20,127 bases of DNA. Source: an uncultured Collinsella sp. (lineage in GTDB: Bacteria > Actinomycetota > Coriobacteriia > Coriobacteriales > Coriobacteriaceae). The DNA lies in the NCBI GenBank assembly GCA_900547345.1, contig URGG01000026.1, positions 1 through 20,127 of the forward strand, given 5' to 3'. The notes beneath the pieces were generated by a model. The model made no database searches and was not told where the DNA came from. It was given only the letters and a program-made list of their open reading frames with translations. Within the stretch, counting starts at the first letter, position 1. Every line of letters begins with the position of its first letter. Made by a program: the position numbers and the translations under genes. Positions 7,347-14,286 of the stretch are shown in pieces.

Positions 7347-9143
7347 TTAAAGCCGCTGGCACACCGTAGCCACATGCTGCCCATCAAAACCGAACCCCCA
7401 GCGCATGCGACCCACGCCGGGGCGCGGTACACGGATTTCGTCGATGCCGTCGCGCTCTATGTCGAGTAGCGACTGCACGGCCAGCAATTCCAGGCCCAGC
7501 GCATCCACATCGGGGTCATACATCAAGTTAATCGTTATCAGCGGGCGCTCGTCCAGCATGCCAATCGTATCTGCTACGTCGAACACAGCACCCGTAGGGA
7601 AAACCTGGATGTCCCAGCGACCTGCGCCGCACTTTCGCCTCGAGGCAGGATTGGCATAGCCCGGTAAGCCAAAGCAGAGCCCCTGCAAGAGCAGATGATA
7701 TGGCAGCGGCTTATCTGGGTCGGTCTCACCGATTCCCGCATCCCCCAGGATGCGGCTTAGCGCCCGCCTCACGGTATCCTCGTTCCCACGGCACAGCCCG
7801 TCGCGAAACGCATCGACGTCTCGAATGTCTTCGGCAGCGCACTCAAACCACTCAACAATCACTAGACGCAAGGCCTGTCGAAGCTCGTTATTGGGCAATC
7901 GCAAAGCACGGAGGCGATTGCCATGCTCTGGCTCCTCAGTCATATCCGTCGTGAGAAAACCGGACAGATACAGCGCTGTCCACATGCCATCGTCAGGCGA
8001 GGCCTCTAGCCCCGCAGCGCCCAAACAAAGCGGGACCCCAACGCATCCATGGGCCTCGAGCAAATCAAACAAGACCGAAAGGCGGTCGAGATTCCACCCG
8101 GCAACTACCCTACTCAGGCAATCGGCATATCCATACAGATCGGCACGCACGGGCGCCGTGCAGCCTCGGTCCAGAAAACCGATCACGCGCGCTGGACTCG
8201 AGCAATAGGCCCTGCCAAACCGATATCCCTCGAGCCATTCACGCGCATCATCCAGGCATTCCTCGCGTCCAGCATGATTCAACAGAGCCTCGACCTCGGC
8301 ATCCGAAAAACCGAACCAACGGTCACACCAGGTCGAAAGCGGCGTCGTCAGACAATACGAGCAACTGCGCGAAGAAAGCGCCGCTTCGGCAGGACCGGGA
8401 CGCTCCCCCATCAGACACGTCAGCCGCAACGAATCGCCCGCAGTGGCAATGGCCTCGAAAAGCACGCGATCAAATAGATCCGCCGAATCGGCGCCGGAAG
8501 CGCCCCTCGCGCTCGCACGGCCCAACCACGCCGCGTCGTACCCATCAACGAGCAATACAACCTGCTCATCGCAGGCCATCTCCAGCAGCTCTATGAGCAC
8601 ACCGAGCACCGAGTCAACCTCGTCCGCGCTCGCTACGCCACGCGCAACGCGTTCGATGTGACGCACCTTATCTCGTGCTAAATCCGGAGCCTCCAAAAGC
8701 GCCAGCAGGCGGGCGCACTCGCCCGAAAGAGCATCGAGCACAACGTCGGCAATAGCGGCGCCACGCCTCGCAGCGCAAGAAAAGTCCAGCGATATCACCG
8801 GATAGCAAGCGTACTCATCCCGATAACGCCCGCCGTCCGCATCCCAAATCTGAGCATCGGCAAACAAAGTCTGACCAGCGCGACCGACCGCTGGACGCTC
8901 CAGAAAAGCCCTGAGCATCGACAGGTTCATACTCTTGCCAAAACCCTCGGGTCGACAGCACAACACAACGGATGCGTCGCAGTCCAGCACGTCGGCAATA
9001 AACATGGTTTTATCGATGAGTAAACACCGATTGATTGCATCGGAAAAGTCGTGTACATCAACCGGTAGAGCTGCGTTATCCGCATGATTGAGCAACCGCG
9101 CACCAAACGCATGAATAAAACCACAATTCACCTGTTCAGACAC
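7347..9143 (-). CDS. AAA-like ATPase (PF09820 type) with degenerate PD-(D/E)XK C-terminus
   Basis: A 598-residue member of a family, common in gut anaerobes, that joins an AAA-like ATPase to a PD-(D/E)XK nuclease-type domain. N-terminal signatures fit: DFSDAINR and IDKTMFIADVL (32-53), the Walker A variant RPEGFGKS (64-71), NLSML, and YPVISLDFS (114-122). The Walker B position reads LLVDGYD (197-203) where relatives usually have DEYD. The C-terminal strand that normally carries E-x-K reads ITINLMYD; only the later Gln (AVQS) survives. ATP hydrolysis and nuclease activity are therefore doubtful. The GTG start at 9143 has GGGAGA seven bases upstream and lies 27 bases below a predicted transcript start. 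The longer reading from 9260 begins upstream of that promoter. Cellular role unknown. Confidence 0.75.
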   Translation of the reverse strand: MSEQVNCGFIHAFGARLLNHADNAALPVDVHDFSDAINRCLLIDKTMFIADVLDCDASVVLCCRPEGFGKSMNLSMLRAFLERPAVGRAGQTLFADAQIWDADGGRYRDEYACYPVISLDFSCAARRGAAIADVVLDALSGECARLLALLEAPDLARDKVRHIERVARGVASADEVDSVLGVLIELLEMACDEQVVLLVDGYDAAWLGRASARGASGADSADLFDRVLFEAIATAGDSLRLTCLMGERPGPAEAALSSRSCSYCLTTPLSTWCDRWFGFSDAEVEALLNHAGREECLDDAREWLEGYRFGRAYCSSPARVIGFLDRGCTAPVRADLYGYADCLSRVVAGWNLDRLSVLFDLLEAHGCVGVPLCLGAAGLEASPDDGMWTALYLSGFLTTDMTEEPEHGNRLRALRLPNNELRQALRLVIVEWFECAAEDIRDVDAFRDGLCRGNEDTVRRALSRILGDAGIGETDPDKPLPYHLLLQGLCFGLPGYANPASRRKCGAGRWDIQVFPTGAVFDVADTIGMLDERPLITINLMYDPDVDALGLELLAVQSLLDIERDGIDEIRVPRPGVGRMRWGFGFDGQHVATVCQRL

Positions 9144-9176
9144 CGTAAACTCTCCCTCTAACGCAGCACGATGCCC

Positions 9177-9204
9177 ATTGTAACGAGCAGGCGGAGCGCA
9201 ACAA
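9177..9204 (-). promoter_or_regulatory. Promoter of the AAA-like ATPase gene
   Basis: On the minus strand, TTGTTG (plus 9199-9204), a 16-bp spacer and TACAAT (plus 9177-9182). The predicted transcript start at about 9170 is just upstream of the GTG at 9143, which supports that start over the ATG at 9260. Confidence 0.5.
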
Positions 9205-9278
9205 TATCGACTTGCAAAGGTTTCGGGCAACGGTAGCAACTGACGCCCCGAGGGGGGCATAACAAATCGTTGTGCAAC

Positions 9279-9314
9279 AAAAACGGGATCCGATGCGGCT
9301 GCACCGGACCCCGT
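9279..9314 (-). terminator. Rho-independent terminator of the surface-protein gene
   Basis: On the minus strand a 10-bp stem (ACGGGGTCCG paired with CGGATCCCGT, one G-U pair) encloses a 12-nt loop with a further 3-bp stem and is followed directly by TTTTT. It lies 30 bases after the stop of the 599-residue gene. Confidence 0.85.
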
Positions 9315-9343
9315 CTCAAACGCTTTGAAAACAATCTGAAAGG

Positions 9344-11143
9344 CTACTCCTCCGAGCCGTCCTCCCCAGAAGCCTTCTTCTGCTGATCGAGCTTATGCTT
9401 ACCACTTACGATAGACGTAGCGCCCAGTGTGGCCAAGCTCGCGCTGGCAAGGCTCGCCATCACAATCAGATCGCCCGTCTTGGGCATGTTGCCGCCCGAG
9501 GACTTGGTAGCTGTAGTCGTCGTGGTCGTGGTGGTCACCGTTTTGGAGTCATTTTGCTCCTGATTCTGGTTGTCAGCACCGCTCTTGTCGTCGTCTTCGG
9601 ACTGTTTCTTTTCGTCCTCGGTCTTTTTCTTTTCGCCCTCGGTTTTGCTCTCGTCCTTCTTCTGAGCGGATTTGTCGTCCTTCTCCTCAGAGCTAGAACC
9701 CTTATCGGATTCGGTCTTCTCGGAAGCCTTGTCCTTGGAGTCGCCCTTTGCGGCTTCGGTCTTTTCCGTGGAAGCCTGATCAGAGTTGTCCTTGTTCTGA
9801 GTCGAGCCATTATTGACTCCAGCCATCAGCGAAGAGCCCAACGTAGAACCAAGCTGCACGGAGAAAGAAGGCTTCTTGTCCGGCGAAGCAACGGGAGCGT
9901 CCGGGGCCTTATTCGAGTCGTCCTTGGAAGCATCGGAATCAGAAGCGGCGCCAGTGTTAGAGTCATTGCTAGAACCAGTATCGGCGGAAGAATCGCTCGA
10001 GCCAGTGGAAGAGTCAGAGGAACCAGCGTCGGTCGAACCAGAGGCGGCGCTGCCCGTATTGCCGGCAGAGCTTGAAGACGAATCGCCCGCAGCAGAGCCG
10101 TTCGAATCGGAGCCGTTCGAGGTGGAACCGTCGTTGATAGTGCCACCAGCAGAGCCATTACCGTCAGCATCGGTCGAGGGCGCATCCATCCTGTCATCGT
10201 TGGCATCGTCACTCGAGTCGTCATTCGAATCAGGTGTCGGCGAGGGCGCCGGTGTGGGCTCGGGCTGCACGGGCGTCGCGGCGGCAGCCTCGTCCTCGGC
10301 GATATAAGCCAAGCAGTCCTTCAGCTCATTCTTATAACGATTCTTCCAGCCCTCATGATACTGGGGCTGGCTTGCATACTTGGTCGCCACGTTATTGACC
10401 ACGCTGTTGGAAAGCGCCGTCACAAACTCGCGGTCGGACATATCGTTGGAAAGATTCGCCCAGCGGAAAAAGTCCCTGCAGCCACCAGTGCCGCACATGT
10501 TGGTAATGCTCCACACCATGCCCTTGACGCAATCGGCGCGGCCCGAAATATCAATACCCAGGCCGCTCTTGAGCCACGCCTCGGTCACCGCATAGTACGA
10601 GTTGTACGCATAGGCATCTTGAAGTGCTGAGAACTCAACAGGATCGGTGTTATACGCACCTTGGAAGGCATCCTGAGCGATATGGCCCAGCTCGGTGAGC
10701 TGTCCGTTCTCGTACATGGCATTGCTCGTGTTGGAAATCTCACTGCCGCGATCAATCGCTTCCTTGAGCATACCGTATTTTTCGGGGCTGTAGTTGTAGG
10801 CCTGCTTCATAAACGGGATGAGCGACCAACGCCGGTCGAACTGGTAATAGCCCAGCGCGTTATAACCGTCGCCATACGAGAAGCCCTGGTTGTAGTTGCC
10901 ATGGCTCTCGTACTTGGTAAAGTACTTCATCTCGGGAGTCACGTTGACAAACGAAACGCCCTGGACCGACCTCAGCACGCCCGAGAAGGACTGCTGGGTG
11001 TAGAGACCCTTATCGATATCGGTGGCATCCGAAGCAACGCCCGGCGTGGGCTCCTCGGCAGCGGCGGGTGCCGGCGCGGAAACGGCGCCAAACGAAAGCG
11101 CCAACGTCAGGCCCGCGACAATAGCAGAATGCTTGGGCTGCAT
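9344..11143 (-). CDS. Sortase-anchored surface protein with lysozyme-like candidate domain
   Basis: A 599-residue exported, wall-anchored protein. It has a signal peptide (1-29, ending APAAA) and a globular domain (about 50-285). A low-complexity linker follows, rich in Ser, Asp, Gly, then Lys/Glu (about 286-550), with a run of Thr (535-545). It ends with the sorting signal MPKTG (553-557), a hydrophobic stretch and a tail. The domain contains KYESHGNYNQGFSYGDG (77-93), NALGYYQFDRRW (95-106) and four cysteines (205, 217, 222, 277). The isolated Glu79 ahead of a Gly/Tyr-rich ALGYYQF segment resembles lysozyme-like glycan hydrolases, but this is inference. The tail after the hydrophobic segment (about 581-599) is long and acidic at its end, unlike the usual short basic tail. 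The start has AGGGAGG five bases upstream. Single-gene unit with its own terminator. Confidence 0.8.
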   Translation of the reverse strand: MQPKHSAIVAGLTLALSFGAVSAPAPAAAEEPTPGVASDATDIDKGLYTQQSFSGVLRSVQGVSFVNVTPEMKYFTKYESHGNYNQGFSYGDGYNALGYYQFDRRWSLIPFMKQAYNYSPEKYGMLKEAIDRGSEISNTSNAMYENGQLTELGHIAQDAFQGAYNTDPVEFSALQDAYAYNSYYAVTEAWLKSGLGIDISGRADCVKGMVWSITNMCGTGGCRDFFRWANLSNDMSDREFVTALSNSVVNNVATKYASQPQYHEGWKNRYKNELKDCLAYIAEDEAAAATPVQPEPTPAPSPTPDSNDDSSDDANDDRMDAPSTDADGNGSAGGTINDGSTSNGSDSNGSAAGDSSSSSAGNTGSAASGSTDAGSSDSSTGSSDSSADTGSSNDSNTGAASDSDASKDDSNKAPDAPVASPDKKPSFSVQLGSTLGSSLMAGVNNGSTQNKDNSDQASTEKTEAAKGDSKDKASEKTESDKGSSSEEKDDKSAQKKDESKTEGEKKKTEDEKKQSEDDDKSGADNQNQEQNDSKTVTTTTTTTTATKSSGGNMPKTGDLIVMASLASASLATLGATSIVSGKHKLDQQKKASGEDGSEE

Positions 11144-11253
11144 AAGATCCTCCCTGCATTGGTGTAGTTAAAGTGCGGTTTGCAAAGATAGAATTAAGTA
11201 TTGCAGCTCACCCGTTGTTGCACAACACCCCTCGGTAAACGGCAACAACCCTC

Positions 11254-11275
11254 CGCGAAATCTTAAGGAATCGCG
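11254..11275. repeat. CTTAAG-centred imperfect palindrome after the regulator gene
   Basis: A 22-bp palindrome of the form CGCGA-N3-CTTAAG-N3-TCGCG, seven bases beyond the stop of the leftward Rrf2-type gene. It contains AAATCTTAAG, a 10-mer that occurs again at 11764-11773 and 17224-17233, always in non-coding DNA around the suf genes. There is no U-tract, so it is not a standard terminator. Confidence 0.4.
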
Positions 11276-11281
11276 CTCAAC

Positions 11282-11713
11282 CTACAGCTTAATGTCAAAG
11301 CTGATTTCGGGGACGGCGGCCAGGTCGGCCAACGTCACGCCGTCGACGTACTTTTCGATCACGTCGTCCAAACCGCGCCAGAACTTGACGGTCGAGCACA
11401 AATCGCTGCGGGTGCAGCTGTTGTCGATACCATCGCACGCCACCGGAGCCGTGCTGCCCTCGACAGCGCGCAGGATGTCGCCGGCACGCACCTCGGCTGG
11501 ATCCTTGGCCATCATGTAGCCGCCGCCCTTGCCGCGCACGCTCTTAAGCAGGCCCGCCTTCATAAGCGGACGAACCAGCTGCTCCAAATACTTTTGTGAG
11601 ATATGCTCGCGGTCGGCAACCTCGCGCAGGGCAATCTTGCCCTCGGCGTCACCAAGCGCTGCGATATAGATCATCAGTCGGAGGGCATAGCGGCCCTTGG
11701 AAGAAATGAGCAT
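11282..11713 (-). CDS. Rrf2/IscR-type Fe-S-sensing transcriptional regulator
   Basis: A 143-residue Rrf2-family regulator. The N-terminus MLISSKGRYALRLMIYIA, the winged helix (EVADREHISQKYLEQLVRPLMKAGLLKSVRG, 31-61) and the wing GKGGGYMMAKDP (61-72) are textbook. Three cysteines, C93-x6-C100-x5-C106, sit where IscR ligates its [2Fe-2S] cluster (C-x5-C-x5-C in E. coli). So it probably senses Fe-S status and controls the divergent suf operon and itself; this is inference from family and position. CymR-type members lack these cysteines. The start at 11713 has GGGAGG six bases upstream. A longer reading from 11791 would translate the operator palindrome and add residues unlike the family. Confidence 0.9.
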   Translation of the reverse strand: MLISSKGRYALRLMIYIAALGDAEGKIALREVADREHISQKYLEQLVRPLMKAGLLKSVRGKGGGYMMAKDPAEVRAGDILRAVEGSTAPVACDGIDNSCTRSDLCSTVKFWRGLDDVIEKYVDGVTLADLAAVPEISFDIKL

Positions 11714-11733
11714 ACCTACCCTCCCATCGTTGC

Positions 11734-11808
11734 TGGGACAACATAACCAGGTTTGTTTGCCCCAAATCTTAAGTAAATGGGACAAACACAACAGGTTATT
11801 TTGTCCCA
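11734..11808. promoter_or_regulatory. 75-bp palindrome with four GGGACAA/TTGTCCC boxes every 22 bp
   Basis: Boxes: GGGACAA (11735-11741), TTGCCCC (11757-11763), GGGACAA (11779-11785) and TTGTCCC (11801-11807). Successive starts are exactly 22 bp apart in alternating orientation, forming two tandem GGGACAA-N15-TTGYCCC dyads. The whole segment is one imperfect palindrome centred at 11771; about 28 of 37 arm positions pair, including 14 of 15 in the outermost arms. It lies directly upstream of the regulator start and about 130 bases from sufC. It is probably an autoregulatory operator, although the protein that binds it is not established. Confidence 0.7.
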
Positions 11809-11816
11809 GAATTTGA

Positions 11817-11841
11817 AAAGTCGAGTGGATTAGTCGGGTTT
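11817..11841 (+). promoter_or_regulatory. IscR type-1-like box upstream of sufC
   Basis: Compared by eye with the remembered 25-bp E. coli IscR type-1 consensus, 21 of 25 positions agree. These include TCGAGT for the left half and an exact TTAGTCGGG for the right half. It sits just upstream of the likely -35 of sufC (11846), as expected for a repressor of the operon. A further CTTGACTAA at 11845-11853 forms a divergent inverted repeat with TTAGTC. Confidence 0.55.
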
Positions 11842-11845
11842 TCCC

Positions 11846-11873
11846 TTGACTAACGCCGAACCCATAGTAACTT
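11846..11873 (+). promoter_or_regulatory. Candidate promoter of the suf operon
   Basis: TTGACT (11846-11851), a 16-bp spacer and TAACTT (11868-11873). The -35 is good and the -10 mediocre, as is usual for regulated promoters. The resulting leader before sufC would be about 58 nt. Confidence 0.4.
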
Positions 11874-11937
11874 TATTCCGAGAAGATTCCTAGGGTTTAG
11901 TACACCTATGAGTACACCATATACAGAAAGGGACAGC

Positions 11938-12768
11938 ATGAGCGCAAATCCGCTGCTTTCCATCGAAGGTCTGACCGCCTCCGTGGACGAGAAGACCATC
12001 CTCCACAACGTCAACCTCAACGTCGCCGCCGGCGAGACCCACGTTCTGATGGGACCCAACGGCGCCGGCAAGTCCACCCTCGGCCACCTGGTCATGGGCG
12101 ACCCCGTTTACACGGTCAACAACGGCCGCATCGTCTTTGACGGCCAGGACATCACCGAGCTCACCACCGACAAGCGCTCGCGCGCCGGCCTGTTCCTGAG
12201 CTTCCAGGCCCCGGTCGAGATTCCGGGCGTGCCGCTGTCGAGCTTTTTGCGCGCCAGCATCGCCGGCCGCCCCGGCCTGGAGATGAAGGGCAAGGAGTTC
12301 CGCCGTCGCGTCAAGGAGCTCGCGGCCGAGCTCAACATGGATACCGCCTACCTCAACCGCGAGCTGGGCGTGGGCTTCTCGGGCGGCGAGAAGAAGAAGG
12401 TCGAGATGCTCCAGCTTCTGCTGCTGCAGCCCAAGCTCGCCAGCTTTCTGCGCGGCCGGCCCAAGCCCCCCATCCTGGACGAGACCGACTCGGGCTTGGA
12501 CGTCGACGCCCTGTCCACCGTCAGCCACGGCATGGACGCCTACCGCAAGAGCTGCGACGGCTCCATGCTCATCATCACGCACAACACGCGCATCTTGGAG
12601 CACCTGAATGTCGACCGCGTCCACGTTATGGTCAAGGGCCACATCGTGCGCGAGGACGACGCCTCGCTCATCCCCTGGATCGACAAGAACGGTTTTGAGA
12701 CCTTCGAGCGCGAGGCCGCCGAGCAGCGCGCCCAGGCCGAGGCCGCCGCTGCCGAGCAGCAGGCGTAA
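11938..12768 (+). CDS. sufC: SufC, Fe-S cluster assembly ATPase, with unusual insertion
   Basis: ABC-type ATPase of the SufBCD scaffold complex; ATP hydrolysis drives the conformational change needed for cluster assembly. From the ATG at 11938 (276 residues): Walker A GPNGAGKST (39-47), Q-loop LSFQAP (87-92), signature FSGGEKKK (147-154), Walker B/D-loop ILDETDSGLD (179-188) and H-loop ITHN. Typical SufC is about 250 residues. Here ten residues (SFLRGRPKPP, 169-178) are inserted between PKLA and ILDE, which are adjacent in other SufC proteins. The Walker B strand thus loses two hydrophobic residues. The C-terminus carries an extra Ala/Glu/Gln-rich helix. The start follows AAAGGGA; a longer reading from 11908 lacks a good ribosome site. 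First gene of the operon. Confidence 0.92.
   Translation: MSANPLLSIEGLTASVDEKTILHNVNLNVAAGETHVLMGPNGAGKSTLGHLVMGDPVYTVNNGRIVFDGQDITELTTDKRSRAGLFLSFQAPVEIPGVPLSSFLRASIAGRPGLEMKGKEFRRRVKELAAELNMDTAYLNRELGVGFSGGEKKKVEMLQLLLLQPKLASFLRGRPKPPILDETDSGLDVDALSTVSHGMDAYRKSCDGSMLIITHNTRILEHLNVDRVHVMVKGHIVREDDASLIPWIDKNGFETFEREAAEQRAQAEAAAAEQQA
12430..12466 (+). repeat. 30-bp insertion in sufC bounded by CCCAAGC direct repeats
   Basis: CCCAAGC occurs at 12430-12436 and again at 12460-12466, exactly 30 bp apart, marking an in-frame 10-codon insertion. Its core AGCTTTCTGCGCG (12442-12454) resembles AGCTTTTTGCGCG at 12241-12253 in the same gene (LSSFLRA), suggesting an internal duplication. Confidence 0.55.
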
Positions 12769-12780
12769 AGGGGCGACGCA

Positions 12781-14193
12781 ATGACCAAGAACCGCACCGA
12801 GGTCGCGGACATCGACCGCAGCCTCTACGACTTCACCTATGGCGAGGAGGGATTCGAGCGCCTCGACGCCGGCATCACGCCCGACATCGTGCGCGAGATC
12901 AGCGCCAAAAAGGACGAGCCGCAGTGGATGCTCGACCTGCGCCTCAAGTCCCTCGAGATCTTCAATCGCTTCCCCGACCCGACGTGGGGCCCCTCCATCG
13001 AGGGCTTGGACATGGACAACATCGTCACCTACGTCAAGCCCAACACCGACCAAAAACACGACTGGGAATCGGTGCCCGACGACATCAAGAACACCTTTGA
13101 GCGCCTGGGCATCCCCGAGGCCGAGCGCAGCTACCTGGCGGGCGTCGGCGCGCAGTACGACTCCGAGCTCGTCTACCACAACATGCAGGACACAGCGTCT
13201 AAGATGGGCATCGTCTACTCCGGCATCGAGGAGGCCCTGCACGACCCGCAGTGGGAACCGCTCATCCACGAGAAGTTTATGACGCTCATCCCGCCCACCG
13301 ACCACAGGTTTGCGGCCCTGCACGGCGCCGTATGGTCGGGCGGCTCGTTTGTCTACGTGCCCAAGGGCACCAAGCTCGACTTCCCGCTGCAGAGCTACTT
13401 CCGTCTTAACGCCAAGGGCGCCGGCCAGTTTGAGCACACGCTCATCATCGTCGAGGACGACGCCGACCTGCACTTTATCGAGGGTTGCTCCGCGCCCAAG
13501 TACAACGTAGCCAACCTCCACGCCGGCGCCGTCGAGCTCTTTGTGGGCAAGCGTGCGCACCTGCGCTACTCGACCATCGAGAACTGGTCCAAGAACATGT
13601 ACAACCTCAACACCAAGCGTGCGCGCGTGGACGAGGACGGCGACATCGAGTGGATCAGCGGCTCCTTCGGTAGCCACGTGGGCTACCTCTACCCCATGAG
13701 CGTGCTCAACGGCCGTCGCGCCCGCTCGAGCTTTACCGGCATCACCTTTGCCGGCGCCGGGCAGAACCTCGACACCGGCTGCAAGGTCGTGCTCAACGCG
13801 CCCGAGACCTCGGCAACCGTCGAGACCAAGGGCATCTCCAAGAGCGGCGGCATCCAGACGTTCCGCAGCTCTATCGTTGCCACGCCCAAGGCCGAGGGCT
13901 CCAAGGCAACCGTGAGCTGCCAGTCACTGATGCTCGACGACCAGAGCCGCTCCGACACCATCCCGGCCATGGACATCCGCGCCAAGAACGTCGACATCGG
14001 CCACGAGGCCACCATCGGACGTATCGGCGACGACAAGGTGTTCTACCTGATGAGCCGCGGTATCCCGGAGGAAGAGGCTCGCACCATGATCGTCAACGGC
14101 TTTGCCAACCCGGTCTCCAAGGAGCTACCGCTTGAGTACGCCGTCGAGATGAACAACCTGATCAAGCTCGAGATGGAAGGAGCGATCGGATAA
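12781..14193 (+). CDS. sufB: SufB, Fe-S cluster scaffold subunit
   Basis: A 470-residue core subunit of SufBCD, where sulfur is received and the nascent cluster is built in the cytosol. Family features: WMLDLRLKSLEIF (49-61); HGAVWSGGSFVYVPKG (181-196); EGCSAP with C236; C334 (TGCKVV); C380 in VSCQSLMLDDQSRSDTIP, at the place of the catalytic cysteine near the C-terminus; and GHEATIGRIGDDKVFYLMSRG (407-427) with the conserved His-Glu pair. The form SRSDTIP and FYLMSRG is the actinobacterial style. The length is normal. It starts 12 bases after sufC with AGGGG upstream, and its TAA overlaps the ATG of sufD (TAATG), so translation is coupled. Very high confidence. Confidence 0.97.
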   Translation: MTKNRTEVADIDRSLYDFTYGEEGFERLDAGITPDIVREISAKKDEPQWMLDLRLKSLEIFNRFPDPTWGPSIEGLDMDNIVTYVKPNTDQKHDWESVPDDIKNTFERLGIPEAERSYLAGVGAQYDSELVYHNMQDTASKMGIVYSGIEEALHDPQWEPLIHEKFMTLIPPTDHRFAALHGAVWSGGSFVYVPKGTKLDFPLQSYFRLNAKGAGQFEHTLIIVEDDADLHFIEGCSAPKYNVANLHAGAVELFVGKRAHLRYSTIENWSKNMYNLNTKRARVDEDGDIEWISGSFGSHVGYLYPMSVLNGRRARSSFTGITFAGAGQNLDTGCKVVLNAPETSATVETKGISKSGGIQTFRSSIVATPKAEGSKATVSCQSLMLDDQSRSDTIPAMDIRAKNVDIGHEATIGRIGDDKVFYLMSRGIPEEEARTMIVNGFANPVSKELPLEYAVEMNNLIKLEMEGAIG

Positions 14194-14286
14194 TGAATCA
14201 GACCACCAACACCGCTGCTACCACCCTTGAGCAGGTCAATGCGATGCCGGCTGCCACATGGGGCTGGCTGAAGATGAATCAGACCA
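14193..14286 (+). repeat. 13-bp in-frame direct repeat at the start of sufD
   Basis: ATGAATCAGACCA at 14193-14205 (the start codon) and at 14274-14286, 81 bp apart and in the same frame (MNQT twice). Only the first copy has a ribosome binding site. The second lies in the conserved WLKMNQTKLE segment, so the first may be a copy of it. Confidence 0.5.

Noticed and set aside
9269..9278. GTTGTGCAAC palindrome, also present in reverse near 11216-11227, as an element flanking the surface-protein gene
   Set aside because: Only 10-12 bp and weak. The two copies sit in different contexts and show no target-site duplication, so a mobile element is not supported.
9813..10307. Plus-strand open frame opposite the Ser/Asp-rich linker
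   Set aside because: It is the complement of a low-complexity repeat region. The Glu/Ser/Pro-rich product mirrors the repeat and has no ribosome site.
11890..13677. Long minus-strand open frame opposite sufC and sufB
   Set aside because: It is antisense to two unmistakable suf genes and is rich in Val, Leu, Gly, His and Asp, as expected from the complement of G+C-rich codons. It has no family similarity.
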